A stretch of DNA of 64,000 nucleotides, taken from contig NZ_JAGQCS010000001.1 of the NCBI RefSeq assembly GCF_024346315.1, forward strand, positions 1 through 64,000. Direction: 5' to 3'. This DNA comes from Cyanobium sp. ATX 6F1. GTDB taxonomy: Bacteria > Cyanobacteriota > Cyanobacteriia > PCC-6307 > Cyanobiaceae. Below are positions 15,118 through 23,492 of this stretch, in pieces. Position 1 is the stretch's first letter, and every line of letters begins with the position of its first letter. A model generated the notes under the pieces. The model worked only from the letters and a program-made list of their open reading frames with translations. It had not been told where the DNA came from and ran no database searches. Position numbers and translations under genes: made by a program.

Positions 15118-15645
15118 TCAGTCGTAGACGATCAACGACTCCACGGGCTGCTGCTCCGGCAGGCGCGAGCGCCCCTGGAGCGCCGCCAGCTCGGCCACGA
15201 AGCCGAAGCCCACCAGGGCCCCACCCGCCTGCTCCACCAGCTGGGCGCAGGCACGGGCGGTGCCGCCGGTGGCTAGCAAATCGTCCACGATCAGAACCTT
15301 GGCCCCATCAGCGAGGGCGTCGTGCTGGATCTCCAGGCGGTCGCTGCCGTACTCCAATGCGTAGTCGAGGCCAAGCACCAGCCCAGGAAGCTTGCCGGGC
15401 TTGCGCACGGGCACGAACCCCAGGCGCACGGCCGTGGCCAGGGCGGTGCCCACGATGAAGCCGCGGGATTCGATCCCCACGATCAGATCCGGCTGCAACC
15501 GCTCACAGATCGCCCCCAGCTGGCGCACCACCTCCTGCCAACCCTCCGGATCGCGCATCAAGGGGGTGAGATCGCGGAACAGGATCCCGGGCTTGGGAAA
15601 ATCGGGAATGTCACGGACCAGCTGACGCAGATCAACAGGAGGCAC
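15118..15645 (-). CDS. apt: Adenine phosphoribosyltransferase
   Basis: A 175-residue enzyme of purine salvage that converts adenine and PRPP to AMP. '[19 protein letters not shown]' is the family N-terminus. '[14 protein letters not shown]' and '[11 protein letters not shown]' follow, and '[14 protein letters not shown]' is the PRPP-binding loop. No ATG fits: GTG 15645 gives the expected length, and further upstream the frame is low complexity and overlaps the divergent DUF3038 gene. Confidence 0.94.
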   Translation of the reverse strand: MPPVDLRQLVRDIPDFPKPGILFRDLTPLMRDPEGWQEVVRQLGAICERLQPDLIVGIESRGFIVGTALATAVRLGFVPVRKPGKLPGLVLGLDYALEYGSDRLEIQHDALADGAKVLIVDDLLATGGTARACAQLVEQAGGALVGFGFVAELAALQGRSRLPEQQPVESLIVYD

Positions 15646-15681
15646 TGACGGATCGCCTGGAGCGCTGGCATCATCGCAGCC

Positions 15682-16251
15682 ATGCCCGATATCACCTCCC
15701 TCCCCGCCACCTCCTCCAGCGGGCCGGCCAGCGAAGCCGCCAGCCCCCTGCCCCGCCGGGGGCTGGAGCGCCTGGATCTGCTGCTGCTCTGCGTCGAAGC
15801 CCTCGACCTCAACGGCGGCGAGGCGATGGTCTGGATGAGCCAGCAACTCGGATTCGCTGAGCTGTTCCCGAACCGCGTCGAGCTCTGGAAGCGGCGCTGC
15901 ACCAACCCCCTGCGCCGGGCCACCCGCCGCGGTCAGCTGGCTCCGCTGGAAAGCGACGCCCTGATCCGCATCCTCTGCGCCATGGCCGAGCGCCTCTACC
16001 CGATGCTGCGTCAGTTGCTCTCCAGTGCCGAACCCGAACCCGTCACCGCCGAGCGCTGGGCCCTGTTCCAGGCGCGGCTGAGCGATCTGGTAGCCGAGCG
16101 GCTCAACCTGCGCCGCGGCGCCGTGCAGCGGCTGCTCCATCCCGACGATGGCCCCCAGCTCTCCCGCCAGCTGGTGCGCGCCCTCTCGCTGACCGCCGGT
16201 GTGGGAGGGTTCGAGCGGCTCCGGGCCAGCCTCCTGGACGCCCCCGCCTGA
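15682..16251 (+). CDS. DUF3038 protein
   Basis: A 189-residue protein with the DUF3038 pattern '[21 protein letters not shown]' and '[16 protein letters not shown]', then a helical C-terminus. The family is cyanobacterial and is commonly adjacent to a DUF4335 gene, as here (10 bp apart). No catalytic motif is visible. The divergent apt start is 36 bp away, so the two share a very short promoter region. Confidence 0.85.
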   Translation: MPDITSLPATSSSGPASEAASPLPRRGLERLDLLLLCVEALDLNGGEAMVWMSQQLGFAELFPNRVELWKRRCTNPLRRATRRGQLAPLESDALIRILCAMAERLYPMLRQLLSSAEPEPVTAERWALFQARLSDLVAERLNLRRGAVQRLLHPDDGPQLSRQLVRALSLTAGVGGFERLRASLLDAPA

Positions 16252-16261
16252 TCGCGCCGGC

Positions 16262-16861
16262 ATGAAGCTCACCTACCGCTACGAACAGATCAGCGCCCGG
16301 CTGCAGCTGGAGGGCCTGCCGGACGTCTCGATCGGCCAGGGCGAGCAGGTGCTGGGCATCCTCACCGGCTGGACGCTCACCCTGGCGGGGCGGCCGGAGC
16401 TGGAGGGCAAGCGCGACCACCTGGTGGCCCTGATCGAGGTGGTGTTGCCCTACGCGCGGCACCTGGTCAGCGATGTCCCCAAGGCCTTCGGGCCCGCCAC
16501 GAGCCCGGTCACGATCGAACCGCGGGGCACGGGCCACCGGCTGCTGCTGCGCAGCAGCCAACCCAACACCGAGCCCCTCGATCTGCAGCTCGATGACGCC
16601 GAGCTGGCTGATCTGGTCAGCTGCCTCGATCAGGCACGCCTCGACTGGCGTGTGCAACTGCCCCTCGGCCTGCCGGCCGCCCAGCCGCTCAAACGCCGGG
16701 AACTGCTGGTGCGGACGCCCCTGGCCCAGCGGCTGGCGGCCCCCCTCTGCGGAGCCGCCGCGGTGGCGCTCACCGCCTCCCTGGCACTGATGGTGCCGCC
16801 GCCGCGCCCCGGCGCTGCCCCCGCGCCCGCCCCGCCGCTTCCGGTTGAGAAAACCCGTTGA
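16262..16861 (+). CDS. DUF4335 protein
   Basis: A 199-residue protein: '[20 protein letters not shown]' then '[36 protein letters not shown]', matching DUF4335. A hydrophobic segment near residues 160-180 and a Pro/Ala-rich tail suggest a C-terminal anchor. It forms a conserved pair with the DUF3038 gene. Function unknown. A 15-bp tandem repeat includes its stop codon. Confidence 0.83.
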   Translation: MKLTYRYEQISARLQLEGLPDVSIGQGEQVLGILTGWTLTLAGRPELEGKRDHLVALIEVVLPYARHLVSDVPKAFGPATSPVTIEPRGTGHRLLLRSSQPNTEPLDLQLDDAELADLVSCLDQARLDWRVQLPLGLPAAQPLKRRELLVRTPLAQRLAAPLCGAAAVALTASLALMVPPPRPGAAPAPAPPLPVEKTR

Positions 16862-16899
16862 CGCCAGGCCTGTTGACGCCAGGCCCGTTGACGTCAGCC
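16856..16899. repeat. 15-bp tandem repeat over the DUF4335 stop codon
   Basis: Units CGTTGACGCCAGGCC (16856), TGTTGACGCCAGGCC (16871) and a decayed CGTTGACGTCAGCC (16886). The TGA stop is inside the first unit and is copied in the others. Confidence 0.85.
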
Positions 16900-16951
16900 A
16901 GTGCCCCGTCACACTGATGATTGATGCGCACACCGTTCAAGACAGGCTCCC

Positions 16952-17194
16952 ATGACCATGAGCTGGTCGGAACTGCGGCGCCGGGTCACCCGGTTGGGGG
17001 CCAGCCTCGATGTGGTCGTGCGCAGTGATCCTGAGGTCTGTGGCCTCAGCGGCAAGAACTTCCAGCTCTCGCTGCACCACGGCGGCCAGGGGGACTGCAC
17101 CGTCGGCTGCCTGAGCCTGGTGGACTGCCCCAACGAACTGGTGTTGATCGAGTTCGAGCGCTGGATGCGCGGCGCCGGTTTCGCCCTGGAGTGA
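16952..17194 (+). CDS. Conserved small cyanobacterial protein
   Basis: An 80-residue protein beginning MTMSWSELRRRVTRLGASLD, with two or three Cys residues ('EVCGL', 'GDCTVGCLSLVDCP') in the middle. It ends 'LVLIEFERWMRGAGFALE'. I do not recognise the family beyond a picocyanobacterial look. Its TGA overlaps the ATG of the next gene, so the two are probably an operon. Confidence 0.65.
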   Translation: MTMSWSELRRRVTRLGASLDVVVRSDPEVCGLSGKNFQLSLHHGGQGDCTVGCLSLVDCPNELVLIEFERWMRGAGFALE

Positions 17195-17562
17195 TGAACG
17201 AACCCAAGCGACACCTGCGCCTCGCCCGCACCGCTCAGCCCTCCAGGGACGTCTACCGCAGGCGCAAGCGCACCAGTCGCCCCAAACAGTTCGCCGTGGG
17301 CCTGCTGCTGGCCGCCGCCGGCACCGGTCTGCTGCTGGCGCTCCTGAAGCTGCCGGAGCGCCTCGACACCCTGCTGCTGGTGAGCAAGGCGATCGGCAAC
17401 CTGCTCACCGGCCTCACCCTGCTGGGCAGCGGCCTGCTGCAACTGCTTGGGGTGCTGCTGCTGGTGGCCCTCGCCCTGACGGCCCTGGCCCTGGTGGTGA
17501 TCGGTCTGGTGCGGATCGTGCGCGCCTTCTGGCCGGCCCGCAAGGCTCAATCGTCCCGCTGA
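17194..17562 (+). CDS. Small membrane protein, unknown function
   Basis: A 122-residue protein starting MNEPKRHLRLARTAQPSRDV. The first 45 residues are basic, and two long Leu/Ala-rich membrane segments follow (about residues 45-65 and 85-115). GTG 17191 is one codon upstream; ATG 17194 overlaps the previous stop (TGATG) and is preferred. Its stop lies inside the convergent EF-hand gene (16-bp overlap). Confidence 0.65.
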   Translation: MNEPKRHLRLARTAQPSRDVYRRRKRTSRPKQFAVGLLLAAAGTGLLLALLKLPERLDTLLLVSKAIGNLLTGLTLLGSGLLQLLGVLLLVALALTALALVVIGLVRIVRAFWPARKAQSSR

Positions 17563-18083
17563 GGACGGGGCGAAAGCGAGCGCCGCAGGATCCAGAGTTC
17601 CTCCAGGCTCACGCAGCCGTCACCGTTGCGTTCGGCCTGGGCGAAATTCAGCTGCAACCAGGGGAGCGCCGACACCTCAGCGCCGCAAAGGCGCCCGTCG
17701 AGGTTGCGGTCGGCCCGCTGGAAGGCCTGGCGCAGGCGTTCACCGAGGAAATGGCCCTGGCCCGGGGGCGGGGTCAGATCCGGCCGCAGCAGGTAGCCCT
17801 TGCTGCCCTGATCAAAGCGCTGGAAATTGGATTCCAGGAACGGGCGGCCGCGGGCCTCCTCGGGGCTGAGCCGGCCATCGCCGTTGCTGTCGAGCTTGCG
17901 GAACAGCTTTTCGAGCCGCTTTTGGTAACGCTGCAGATCCCCAAGTTCCTGGGCCCGCACCGCCGGAACCAGCGACAACGCCTGTGGCCCGGCCAGAGAC
18001 AACGCCACGAGCAGCACCGCGGCGGCGGCGATCGCGCCTCTGCTCCCCGGCGCACCCTTCACCCCCTGGTCCCGCTGCGGCAT
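17547..18083 (-). CDS. Exported EF-hand calcium-binding protein
   Basis: A 178-residue protein with a signal-like hydrophobic segment at about residues 16-45, ending in a plausible AxA site (VRAQ). Three calcium loops follow: DSNGDGRLSPEE (about residue 65), DRNLDGRLCGAE (about 123) and ERNGDGCVSLEE (about 153). The third has Glu in place of the first Asp. A degenerate loop DQGSKGYL lies between the first two. Likely periplasmic calcium binding; partner unknown. Its 3' end overlaps the convergent membrane protein gene by 16 bp. Confidence 0.82.
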   Translation of the reverse strand: MPQRDQGVKGAPGSRGAIAAAAVLLVALSLAGPQALSLVPAVRAQELGDLQRYQKRLEKLFRKLDSNGDGRLSPEEARGRPFLESNFQRFDQGSKGYLLRPDLTPPPGQGHFLGERLRQAFQRADRNLDGRLCGAEVSALPWLQLNFAQAERNGDGCVSLEELWILRRSLSPRPQRDD

Positions 18084-18227
18084 CGATTCAGACTATGGAC
18101 CAATGATCAAATTGTCCCTGGCCCAGGGCCTTTCGGGGCCCCCGCATCTGTGACCGGATCCGACTGGGACTGGCCTGAGCCCCTGGGCTCCATACAGTTC
18201 AGGGCAGCTGCCACTGCCCCCATCCCC

Positions 18228-18953
18228 ATGAGCCGACCCCACACGATCTGGGTGGTGGATGACGATCCCGAGCTGCGCCAGCTGCTCGGCACCTACCTGG
18301 GGGAGCAGGGCTACGAGGTGCGCTGCCTCAGTGACGGGGCCCAACTGCTGGCCCGTCTCGATTTCCAGCGCCCCGACCTGGTGGTGCTCGATCTGATGAT
18401 GCCCGGCGAAGACGGCCTCACCGTGCTGCGCCGCCTGCGCGACAACGCCGACGACCTGCCGGTGGTGATGCTCACCGCCCGGGGGGAGGCCGTGGACCGG
18501 ATCATCGGCCTGGAGCAGGGCGCCGACGACTACCTGGCCAAACCGTTCCTGCCCCGGGAGCTCACCGCCCGCATCGAAGCCGTGATGCGCCGCCGCGGGG
18601 CCGTGCCGGCGGGGGCCCCCGTCGCCGGTGGGGAAATTGTGAGCTTCGGAGACAATCGCCTCGATCTGGCGGCCCGCTCGCTGGAATGTGCCGGCGTGCC
18701 GGTGACGATCACCAGCGGTGAATTCAGCCTGCTGGCCGCCTTCGTGCAGCACCCCCAGCGGCCCCTGTCCCGGGAGCGGCTGATCGAGCTGGCCCGGGGC
18801 CCCTCCAGTGACACCGACAGCCGCAGCATGGATGTGCAGGTCTCGCGTGTGCGCAAGCTGATCGAGCCGGATCCCAGCCGCCCCCGCTACCTGCAGACGG
18901 TCTGGGGCTACGGCTACGTGTTCGTTCCCGACGGCACCCCCCGCAGCCACTGA
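18228..18953 (+). CDS. OmpR-family response regulator
   Basis: A 241-residue regulator. The receiver domain has the acidic pocket 'WVVDDDPEL', phospho-acceptor Asp in 'VVLDLMMPGEDG', the switch Thr in 'VVMLTARGE' and Lys in 'YLAKPFLPREL'. The C-terminal winged helix reads 'ITSGEFSLLAAFVQHPQRPL' and 'VSRVRKLIEPDPS.PRYLQTVWGYGYVF'. A histidine kinase gene starts 2 bp after the stop. 'VQVSRVRKLIE' and the neighbour resemble proteobacterial OmpR/EnvZ more than cyanobacterial RpaA/B. Target genes are unknown. Confidence 0.92.
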   Translation: MSRPHTIWVVDDDPELRQLLGTYLGEQGYEVRCLSDGAQLLARLDFQRPDLVVLDLMMPGEDGLTVLRRLRDNADDLPVVMLTARGEAVDRIIGLEQGADDYLAKPFLPRELTARIEAVMRRRGAVPAGAPVAGGEIVSFGDNRLDLAARSLECAGVPVTITSGEFSLLAAFVQHPQRPLSRERLIELARGPSSDTDSRSMDVQVSRVRKLIEPDPSRPRYLQTVWGYGYVFVPDGTPRSH

Positions 18954-18955
18954 CC

Positions 18956-20296
18956 ATGGCGGGATCGCGGCTGACGGGAGCCCTGCCGCTGCGGCTCGCG
19001 GCCTACTTCGTGGGCGGCTGGGGCGCCACATTGATGGTGCTCCAGGGGCTGCTGGGCAGTCAGCTGGAACGGGCCCAGATCGTCGAGATGGGGCCTGATG
19101 TGGCCCAGAACATCCGCCTGAGCGAGCTGGCCCTGGAGCGCTTTCCGCCGGTGGTCGTCGCCCAGCTCAGCGGCCTCGAACTGGCTGAGGGCTCCCTGGC
19201 GGCCCCCGTGCCCGATGGCGTCGTGCTCAGCGGCGATGGCCTGCAGATCGATCGCGCCCTGCGCCTGCGCCGGGAACTCTGCCTCCACCTGCCCCACTGC
19301 CCGCGGGTGGTGGCCGGCGGCGGCCGGGTGCCCGGGGCCTGGATCGAGCTGGTCTCCCCGTTGGAACCCGTGTGGCTGTTCGCCGCGATCCGCCCGCCCC
19401 TGAGCTTCCCCCCCGATCCCCTGCTGCTCAGCCTCTCGCTGGTGAGCGGCAGCCTGCTGGCGGGGGGCCTGTTCCTGCTGCTGGATGTGCAGCAACCCCT
19501 GCAGCAACTGGAGCGCGCCCTGGCCCGGGTGGGGGTGGACCGGCAGCCGCCGCCGCTGCCCCAGAGCGGGGCCAAGGAGGTGCGCCGGCTGGCCCAGCAC
19601 TTCAACGCGATGCTCGAGCGCCTGGATTGCAGCGACCGCGAACGGGCCACGATGCTCGCCGGCATCGCCCACGACCTCAAATCACCGCTGACGCGGCTGC
19701 GGCTGCGGCTGTCCGTGGGCGGGGAAGCGCTCCATGGCCCCGGGCGGCAGAAGGCGGAGGCCGACCTCGATTCGCTCGAGCGCATCACCCGCCAGTTCCT
19801 GCTGTTCGCCGGCGGCGGCAGCGGTGAGGCCTTGGTGGAGTTGCCCCTCGATGAGCTGCTGGCGGAACTGGCGGCCCAGTACGACGATCCACCCCTGATC
19901 CTGGCGCTCACGCCGCTGCGGGCCACGGTTCAGCCCACCGCCCTCAGCCGCGCCGTCGCCAACCTGATCGACAACGCCTTCAGCTACGGCCAGCCACCGG
20001 TGCGGCTGAAGCTGATCGAGGCAGCGGAAGACGGCTTCGAGCTGCAGGTGTGGGACCAGGGGGCGGGCATCCCCGAGGCGCTCCGGGAGCAGGCCCTGAT
20101 GCCCTTTCAGCGGCTGGATCAGGCCCGGGGCGGCCAGGGCCACTGCGGCCTCGGGCTGGCGATCGCGGCGCGGGTGGCCCAGGCCCATGGCGGCCAGCTG
20201 GGGTTCCGCCAGGGCGACGTGCGCGAGGGCGGTGGCTTCTGCGTCAGCCTCAGCGGCCGCTGGCAGCCGCCGGAGCCCCCGATCAGCGCCAACTGA
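18956..20296 (+). CDS. EnvZ-type sensor histidine kinase
   Basis: A 446-residue membrane kinase. It has an N-terminal membrane segment (about residues 12-35), a periplasmic domain of about 120 residues, a second membrane segment ('LLLSLSLVSGSLLAGGLFLL') and a HAMP-like linker. The H-box is 'GIAHDLKSPLTRLRLRL', the N-box 'NLIDNAFSYG' and the G-boxes 'DQGAGIPEA' and 'GHCGLGLAIA'. It should phosphorylate the regulator encoded 2 bp upstream. The signal sensed cannot be deduced. Confidence 0.92.
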   Translation: MAGSRLTGALPLRLAAYFVGGWGATLMVLQGLLGSQLERAQIVEMGPDVAQNIRLSELALERFPPVVVAQLSGLELAEGSLAAPVPDGVVLSGDGLQIDRALRLRRELCLHLPHCPRVVAGGGRVPGAWIELVSPLEPVWLFAAIRPPLSFPPDPLLLSLSLVSGSLLAGGLFLLLDVQQPLQQLERALARVGVDRQPPPLPQSGAKEVRRLAQHFNAMLERLDCSDRERATMLAGIAHDLKSPLTRLRLRLSVGGEALHGPGRQKAEADLDSLERITRQFLLFAGGGSGEALVELPLDELLAELAAQYDDPPLILALTPLRATVQPTALSRAVANLIDNAFSYGQPPVRLKLIEAAEDGFELQVWDQGAGIPEALREQALMPFQRLDQARGGQGHCGLGLAIAARVAQAHGGQLGFRQGDVREGGGFCVSLSGRWQPPEPPISAN

Positions 20297-20373
20297 CGCC
20301 ACCGACGCAGACGCCGGGCCAAAAACGGTCAGAGTCGGCAGGCTGTCGTCAGGTAAGACCCACCCGTAACGCC

Positions 20374-21375
20374 ATGGCCGAGACATCAAACGAACATCCT
20401 TCAGCCACTCCTGGGGAGCGATCCGGCAAGGACAAGAAGGTAAAGAAGGCACAAGGCAAAGAAAAGACTAAAAACAAGAAGAAAAGCGGCTCACCGCCGC
20501 CACCGATCCCCCGTCTGGGGAAATTCACGGATCGCTATTACCCCTCCGCCCTGTTGGAGGATCTGGCCAATGGCAGTCGGCCGGAGTCGGGCAATGGAAA
20601 GCTTGATCGCAAGTACTACGAGAAGGAGCTATCCAGCCTCCAGGAGGAGCTGGTCAAGATGCAGTACTGGGTGAAGGCCACCGGCTTCCGCCTGATGGTG
20701 CTCTTCGAAGGCCGCGACGCGGCCGGCAAGGGGGGCACGATCAAGCGCATCACCGAACCGCTGAACCCCCGCGGCTGTCAGGTGGTGGCCCTGGGCACCC
20801 CTTCCGATCAGGAACGCGGTCAGTGGTACTTCCAGCGCTACGTGGAGAACTTCCCCACCGCCGGCGAGATCGTGATCTTCGATCGCAGCTGGTATAACCG
20901 CGCCGGCGTGGAGCGGGTGATGGGCTTCTGCACCGAGCAGCAGGTGGATGAGTTCCTGTTCTCCTGCCCGGAGTTCGAGCGCATGCTGGTGCGCTCCGGC
21001 ATCGTGCTGCTCAAGTACTGGTTCTCGGTCAGCGACGAGGAGCAGGAGGCGCGCTTCCGCTCCCGCATCGAGGACCCGACCCGCCGCTGGAAGCTGAGCC
21101 CGATGGACCTGGAATCCAGGGACCGCTGGGTGGAGTTCTCCAAGGCCAAGGACGCCATGTTCGCCCACACCAACATCCCCGAGGCCCCCTGGTTCACGGT
21201 GGAGGCCGATGACAAGCGCCGGGCGCGGCTCAACTGCATCCGCCACCTGCTCAGCAAGATTCCGTACCAGGACATGACGCCTCCGGCGATCGAGCTGCCG
21301 CCGCGCAAGAGTGCCAAGGGGTACCAGCGCCCCCCGATGAACGAGCAGTTCTTCGTGCCCAATGCCTACCCGTGA
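20374..21375 (+). CDS. ppk2: Polyphosphate kinase 2
   Basis: A 333-residue PPK2-family protein. It has Walker A 'FEGRDAAGKGGTIKRITE', 'LGTPSDQERGQWYFQRYV', Walker B 'IVIFDRSWYNRAGVERVMGF' and 'WKLSPMDLESRDRW'. It transfers phosphate between polyphosphate and nucleotides. The N-terminal 45 residues are a Lys-rich disordered extension. ATG 20374 follows the kinase operon by 77 bp. The class (NDP- or NMP-using) cannot be set with confidence. The stop codon lies in a 16-bp tandem repeat. Confidence 0.93.
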   Translation: MAETSNEHPSATPGERSGKDKKVKKAQGKEKTKNKKKSGSPPPPIPRLGKFTDRYYPSALLEDLANGSRPESGNGKLDRKYYEKELSSLQEELVKMQYWVKATGFRLMVLFEGRDAAGKGGTIKRITEPLNPRGCQVVALGTPSDQERGQWYFQRYVENFPTAGEIVIFDRSWYNRAGVERVMGFCTEQQVDEFLFSCPEFERMLVRSGIVLLKYWFSVSDEEQEARFRSRIEDPTRRWKLSPMDLESRDRWVEFSKAKDAMFAHTNIPEAPWFTVEADDKRRARLNCIRHLLSKIPYQDMTPPAIELPPRKSAKGYQRPPMNEQFFVPNAYP

Positions 21376-21428
21376 CCTGGCCTATCCATGACCTGGCCTA
21401 CCCGTGATCGGCCCTACCCCTGAGCGCC
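21365..21428. repeat. 16-bp tandem repeat, four units, over the ppk2 stop
   Basis: Units CCTACCCGTGACCTGG, CCTATCCATGACCTGG, CCTACCCGTGATCGGC and CCTACCCCTGAGCGCC start at 21365, 21381, 21397 and 21413. The ppk2 TGA is in unit 1 and the next gene's ATG begins right after unit 4. Confidence 0.9.
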
Positions 21429-21755
21429 ATGGTCTTCTCCAGCGACGATGACCTGCCACTGCCGGCCACGGCACCGCTCCTGGGACCGGATGGCGCCCTG
21501 ATCTACACCACCAGCGATGGCCGCCAGGTGATCGTCTGCGACGACCCCTCCCTGGCCGGGCGGCCGGAGCTGATCGAGGCCTTTCAGGCCCTGCGGGCCG
21601 GGGCGCCAGAGCTTGAAGCGGTGGGCCAGGCGGCCGAGCGCTGGATCGCCGTGGCCGAGCGCTACGGCGTCAACCGGGAGCTGGCCCTGGCCCTGCTGCT
21701 GGAGCGCCTCAGCGGGCACGCGGCCCAGGGCGGGGGCGAAGAACCCCTTGGCTGA
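21429..21755 (+). CDS. Hypothetical protein, 108 residues
   Basis: An acidic protein beginning MVFSSDDDLPLPATAPLLGP, with 'LIYTTSDGRQVIVCDDPSLAGRPELIEAFQALRAG' and a helical C-terminus. No family is recognised. It follows ppk2 after the tandem repeat, and its stop overlaps the TTG start of the next small membrane protein, so co-transcription with ppk2 is likely. Confidence 0.6.
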   Translation: MVFSSDDDLPLPATAPLLGPDGALIYTTSDGRQVIVCDDPSLAGRPELIEAFQALRAGAPELEAVGQAAERWIAVAERYGVNRELALALLLERLSGHAAQGGGEEPLG

Positions 21756-21933
21756 ACAGACGCGCCAGCGGCCCGATCGCCGCCTGGCGCTGAAGCTGAT
21801 CTTCGGGGTGCTGGTGGCGGCCTTCGTCTGGTCGCCGTTCATCGCCATGACCTGGAAGCTCTCCAGCCGCAACCGCATGGTCGCCCCGGCGCCGGTGCCC
21901 CCGTTCAACCTGTCCGCCCCTCGCCAGCCCTGA
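21748..21933 (+). CDS. Small single-pass membrane protein
   Basis: A 61-residue frame with basic N-terminus (AEQTRQRPDRRLALK), one membrane segment (LIFGVLVAAFVWSPFIAMTW) and a Pro-rich tail. The start is a TTG at 21748 inside the end of the upstream gene; this is inferred because no ATG or GTG fits before the hydrophobic segment. No family recognised. Confidence 0.5.
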   Translation: MAEQTRQRPDRRLALKLIFGVLVAAFVWSPFIAMTWKLSSRNRMVAPAPVPPFNLSAPRQP

Positions 21934-21952
21934 GCCGGTGAACGCATTCCGC

Positions 21953-22063
21953 TCAGTTCAACTGGTGGAACCAGAAGCCCGCCAGCTGCCAGGACGACCA
22001 GAGAAAGATCCCGAGGATGACCCAGTTCAGCCAGGGCGGGCGCCGGTCGTTGTCGAAAGCCAT
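21953..22063 (-). CDS. Trp-rich 36-residue membrane peptide
   Basis: MAFDNDRRPPWLNWVILGIF followed by LWSSWQLAGFWFHQLN and a stop. It has a charged start, then one helix of about 20 residues with six Trp in total. It lies directly upstream of mntH on the opposite side of its stop (26 bp), same strand. This size and layout are typical of genuine small cyanobacterial membrane proteins, but codon evidence is thin. Confidence 0.45.
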   Translation of the reverse strand: MAFDNDRRPPWLNWVILGIFLWSSWQLAGFWFHQLN

Positions 22064-22089
22064 CGCCGCGCACCCGTGCTGCGGGGAGC

Positions 22090-23376
22090 CTAAATCCAGC
22101 CCGCCAGCTGCAGCAGCAGCGAGAGGTTGATCACCACGATCAGCGCGGCGCAGCCCCAGCCCACCCCCTGCAGCCAGCGGGGCGTGCGCAGATCGCCCAT
22201 GGCCTGGCCCTTGCCGCACAGCCACACCAGCGGGATCACCGCGAAGGGCAACTGCAGGCTGAGCACCACCTGGCTGAGCACCAGCAGAGCCACGGTGGCC
22301 TCATCCCCCAGCCAGAGCACCGTGGCCAGCGCCGGCACCAGGGCCAGGCCACGGGTGATCAGGCGCCGCTGCCAATCGGGCAGGCGCAGATCCAGGAACC
22401 CCTCCATCACCACCTGACCCGCCAGGGTGCCGGTGAGCGTGGAGCTCTGACCCGCCGCCAGCAGGGCTACCCCGAACAGCACACTGGCCAGGGAGGTGCC
22501 GAGCAACGGGGTGAGCAGCCGGTAGGCCTCGCTCAGGTCGGTGACGGGGGGCAGGCCACGGCCATGGAACGTGCCCGCCGCCAGGATCAGGATCGAAGCG
22601 TTAACCAGGAACGCGAAGCTCAGGGCGATCAGGGAATCGAGGTTGGCGTAGCGCAGGGCCCGGTGGCGGGCGCGGGGCTGCTCCGGCCACTGGCGTGACT
22701 GCACCAGAGACGAATGCAGATAGAGGTTGTGGGGCATGACGGTGGCCCCGAGGATCCCGGCTGCCAGGTAAAGCTGGGCCCCGTCCCGCAGGCTCCCGGC
22801 CCGGGGCAGGAACCCCTGGGCCACGGCGGGCCAGTGGGGTTGAAGCAGCAGCAGTTCCACGGCGAAACAGCCCCCCACCAGCAGCACCAGGGAGATCACC
22901 AGGGCCTCCAAACGCCGGACCCCGAACCCCTGCAGGGCCAGCAGCAGCAGGGTGTCGACCACCGTCAGAGCGACCCCCCAGGGCAGGGGCAATCCGAACA
23001 GCAACTTCAGGGCGATGGCCGTGCCCACCAGTTCGGCCAGATCGCAGGCGACGATCGCCACCTCCGCCAGCAGCCAGAGCGGCAGGCGCGTGCGTTCCGG
23101 CAGGTAGCGGCGGCAGGCCTGGGCCAGATCCAGGCCCGTGGCGAGGCCCAGCCGGCAGCAGAGCGACTGGAGCACCATCGCCATCAGGCTTGAAAGCGCC
23201 ACCACCCAGAGCAGGGCGTAGCCGTAGCTGGAGCCGGCCGCCAGATCGGTGGCCCAGTTCCCCGGGTCCATGTAGCCCACGGCCACCAGGTAGGCGGGCC
23301 CCAGCACCCGCAGGAACACCTGAAAGCGCGGCGCACCGGCAGGAATGGTCACCCGCTGCACGGTCGACTCCCCCAA
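22090..23376 (-). CDS. mntH: NRAMP-family Mn2+/divalent metal transporter
   Basis: A 428-residue protein with about 11 membrane segments. 'GYMDPGNWATDLAAGSSYGY' holds the DPGN metal-binding motif of helix 1. 'GATVMPHNLYLHSSL' holds the MPH motif of helix 6. 'LAAGQSSTLTGTLAGQVVMEGFL' is the NRAMP transport signature. It should import Mn2+ (needed for the oxygen-evolving complex) or Fe2+ by proton symport. The start is probably TTG 23376; a GTG five codons downstream is an alternative. Confidence 0.93.
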   Translation of the reverse strand: MGESTVQRVTIPAGAPRFQVFLRVLGPAYLVAVGYMDPGNWATDLAAGSSYGYALLWVVALSSLMAMVLQSLCCRLGLATGLDLAQACRRYLPERTRLPLWLLAEVAIVACDLAELVGTAIALKLLFGLPLPWGVALTVVDTLLLLALQGFGVRRLEALVISLVLLVGGCFAVELLLLQPHWPAVAQGFLPRAGSLRDGAQLYLAAGILGATVMPHNLYLHSSLVQSRQWPEQPRARHRALRYANLDSLIALSFAFLVNASILILAAGTFHGRGLPPVTDLSEAYRLLTPLLGTSLASVLFGVALLAAGQSSTLTGTLAGQVVMEGFLDLRLPDWQRRLITRGLALVPALATVLWLGDEATVALLVLSQVVLSLQLPFAVIPLVWLCGKGQAMGDLRTPRWLQGVGWGCAALIVVINLSLLLQLAGWI

Positions 23377-23492
23377 CGACCATGGCGTTGACGCTGGGGC
23401 AAACCTAGAGGTGGGCCTGCCCGCTCGTGTCGGTTCTCACCTCGGCCTGACACCATCTGGTTCAGAGTTCCGGGGGCCTTGGGCAGAGCGAG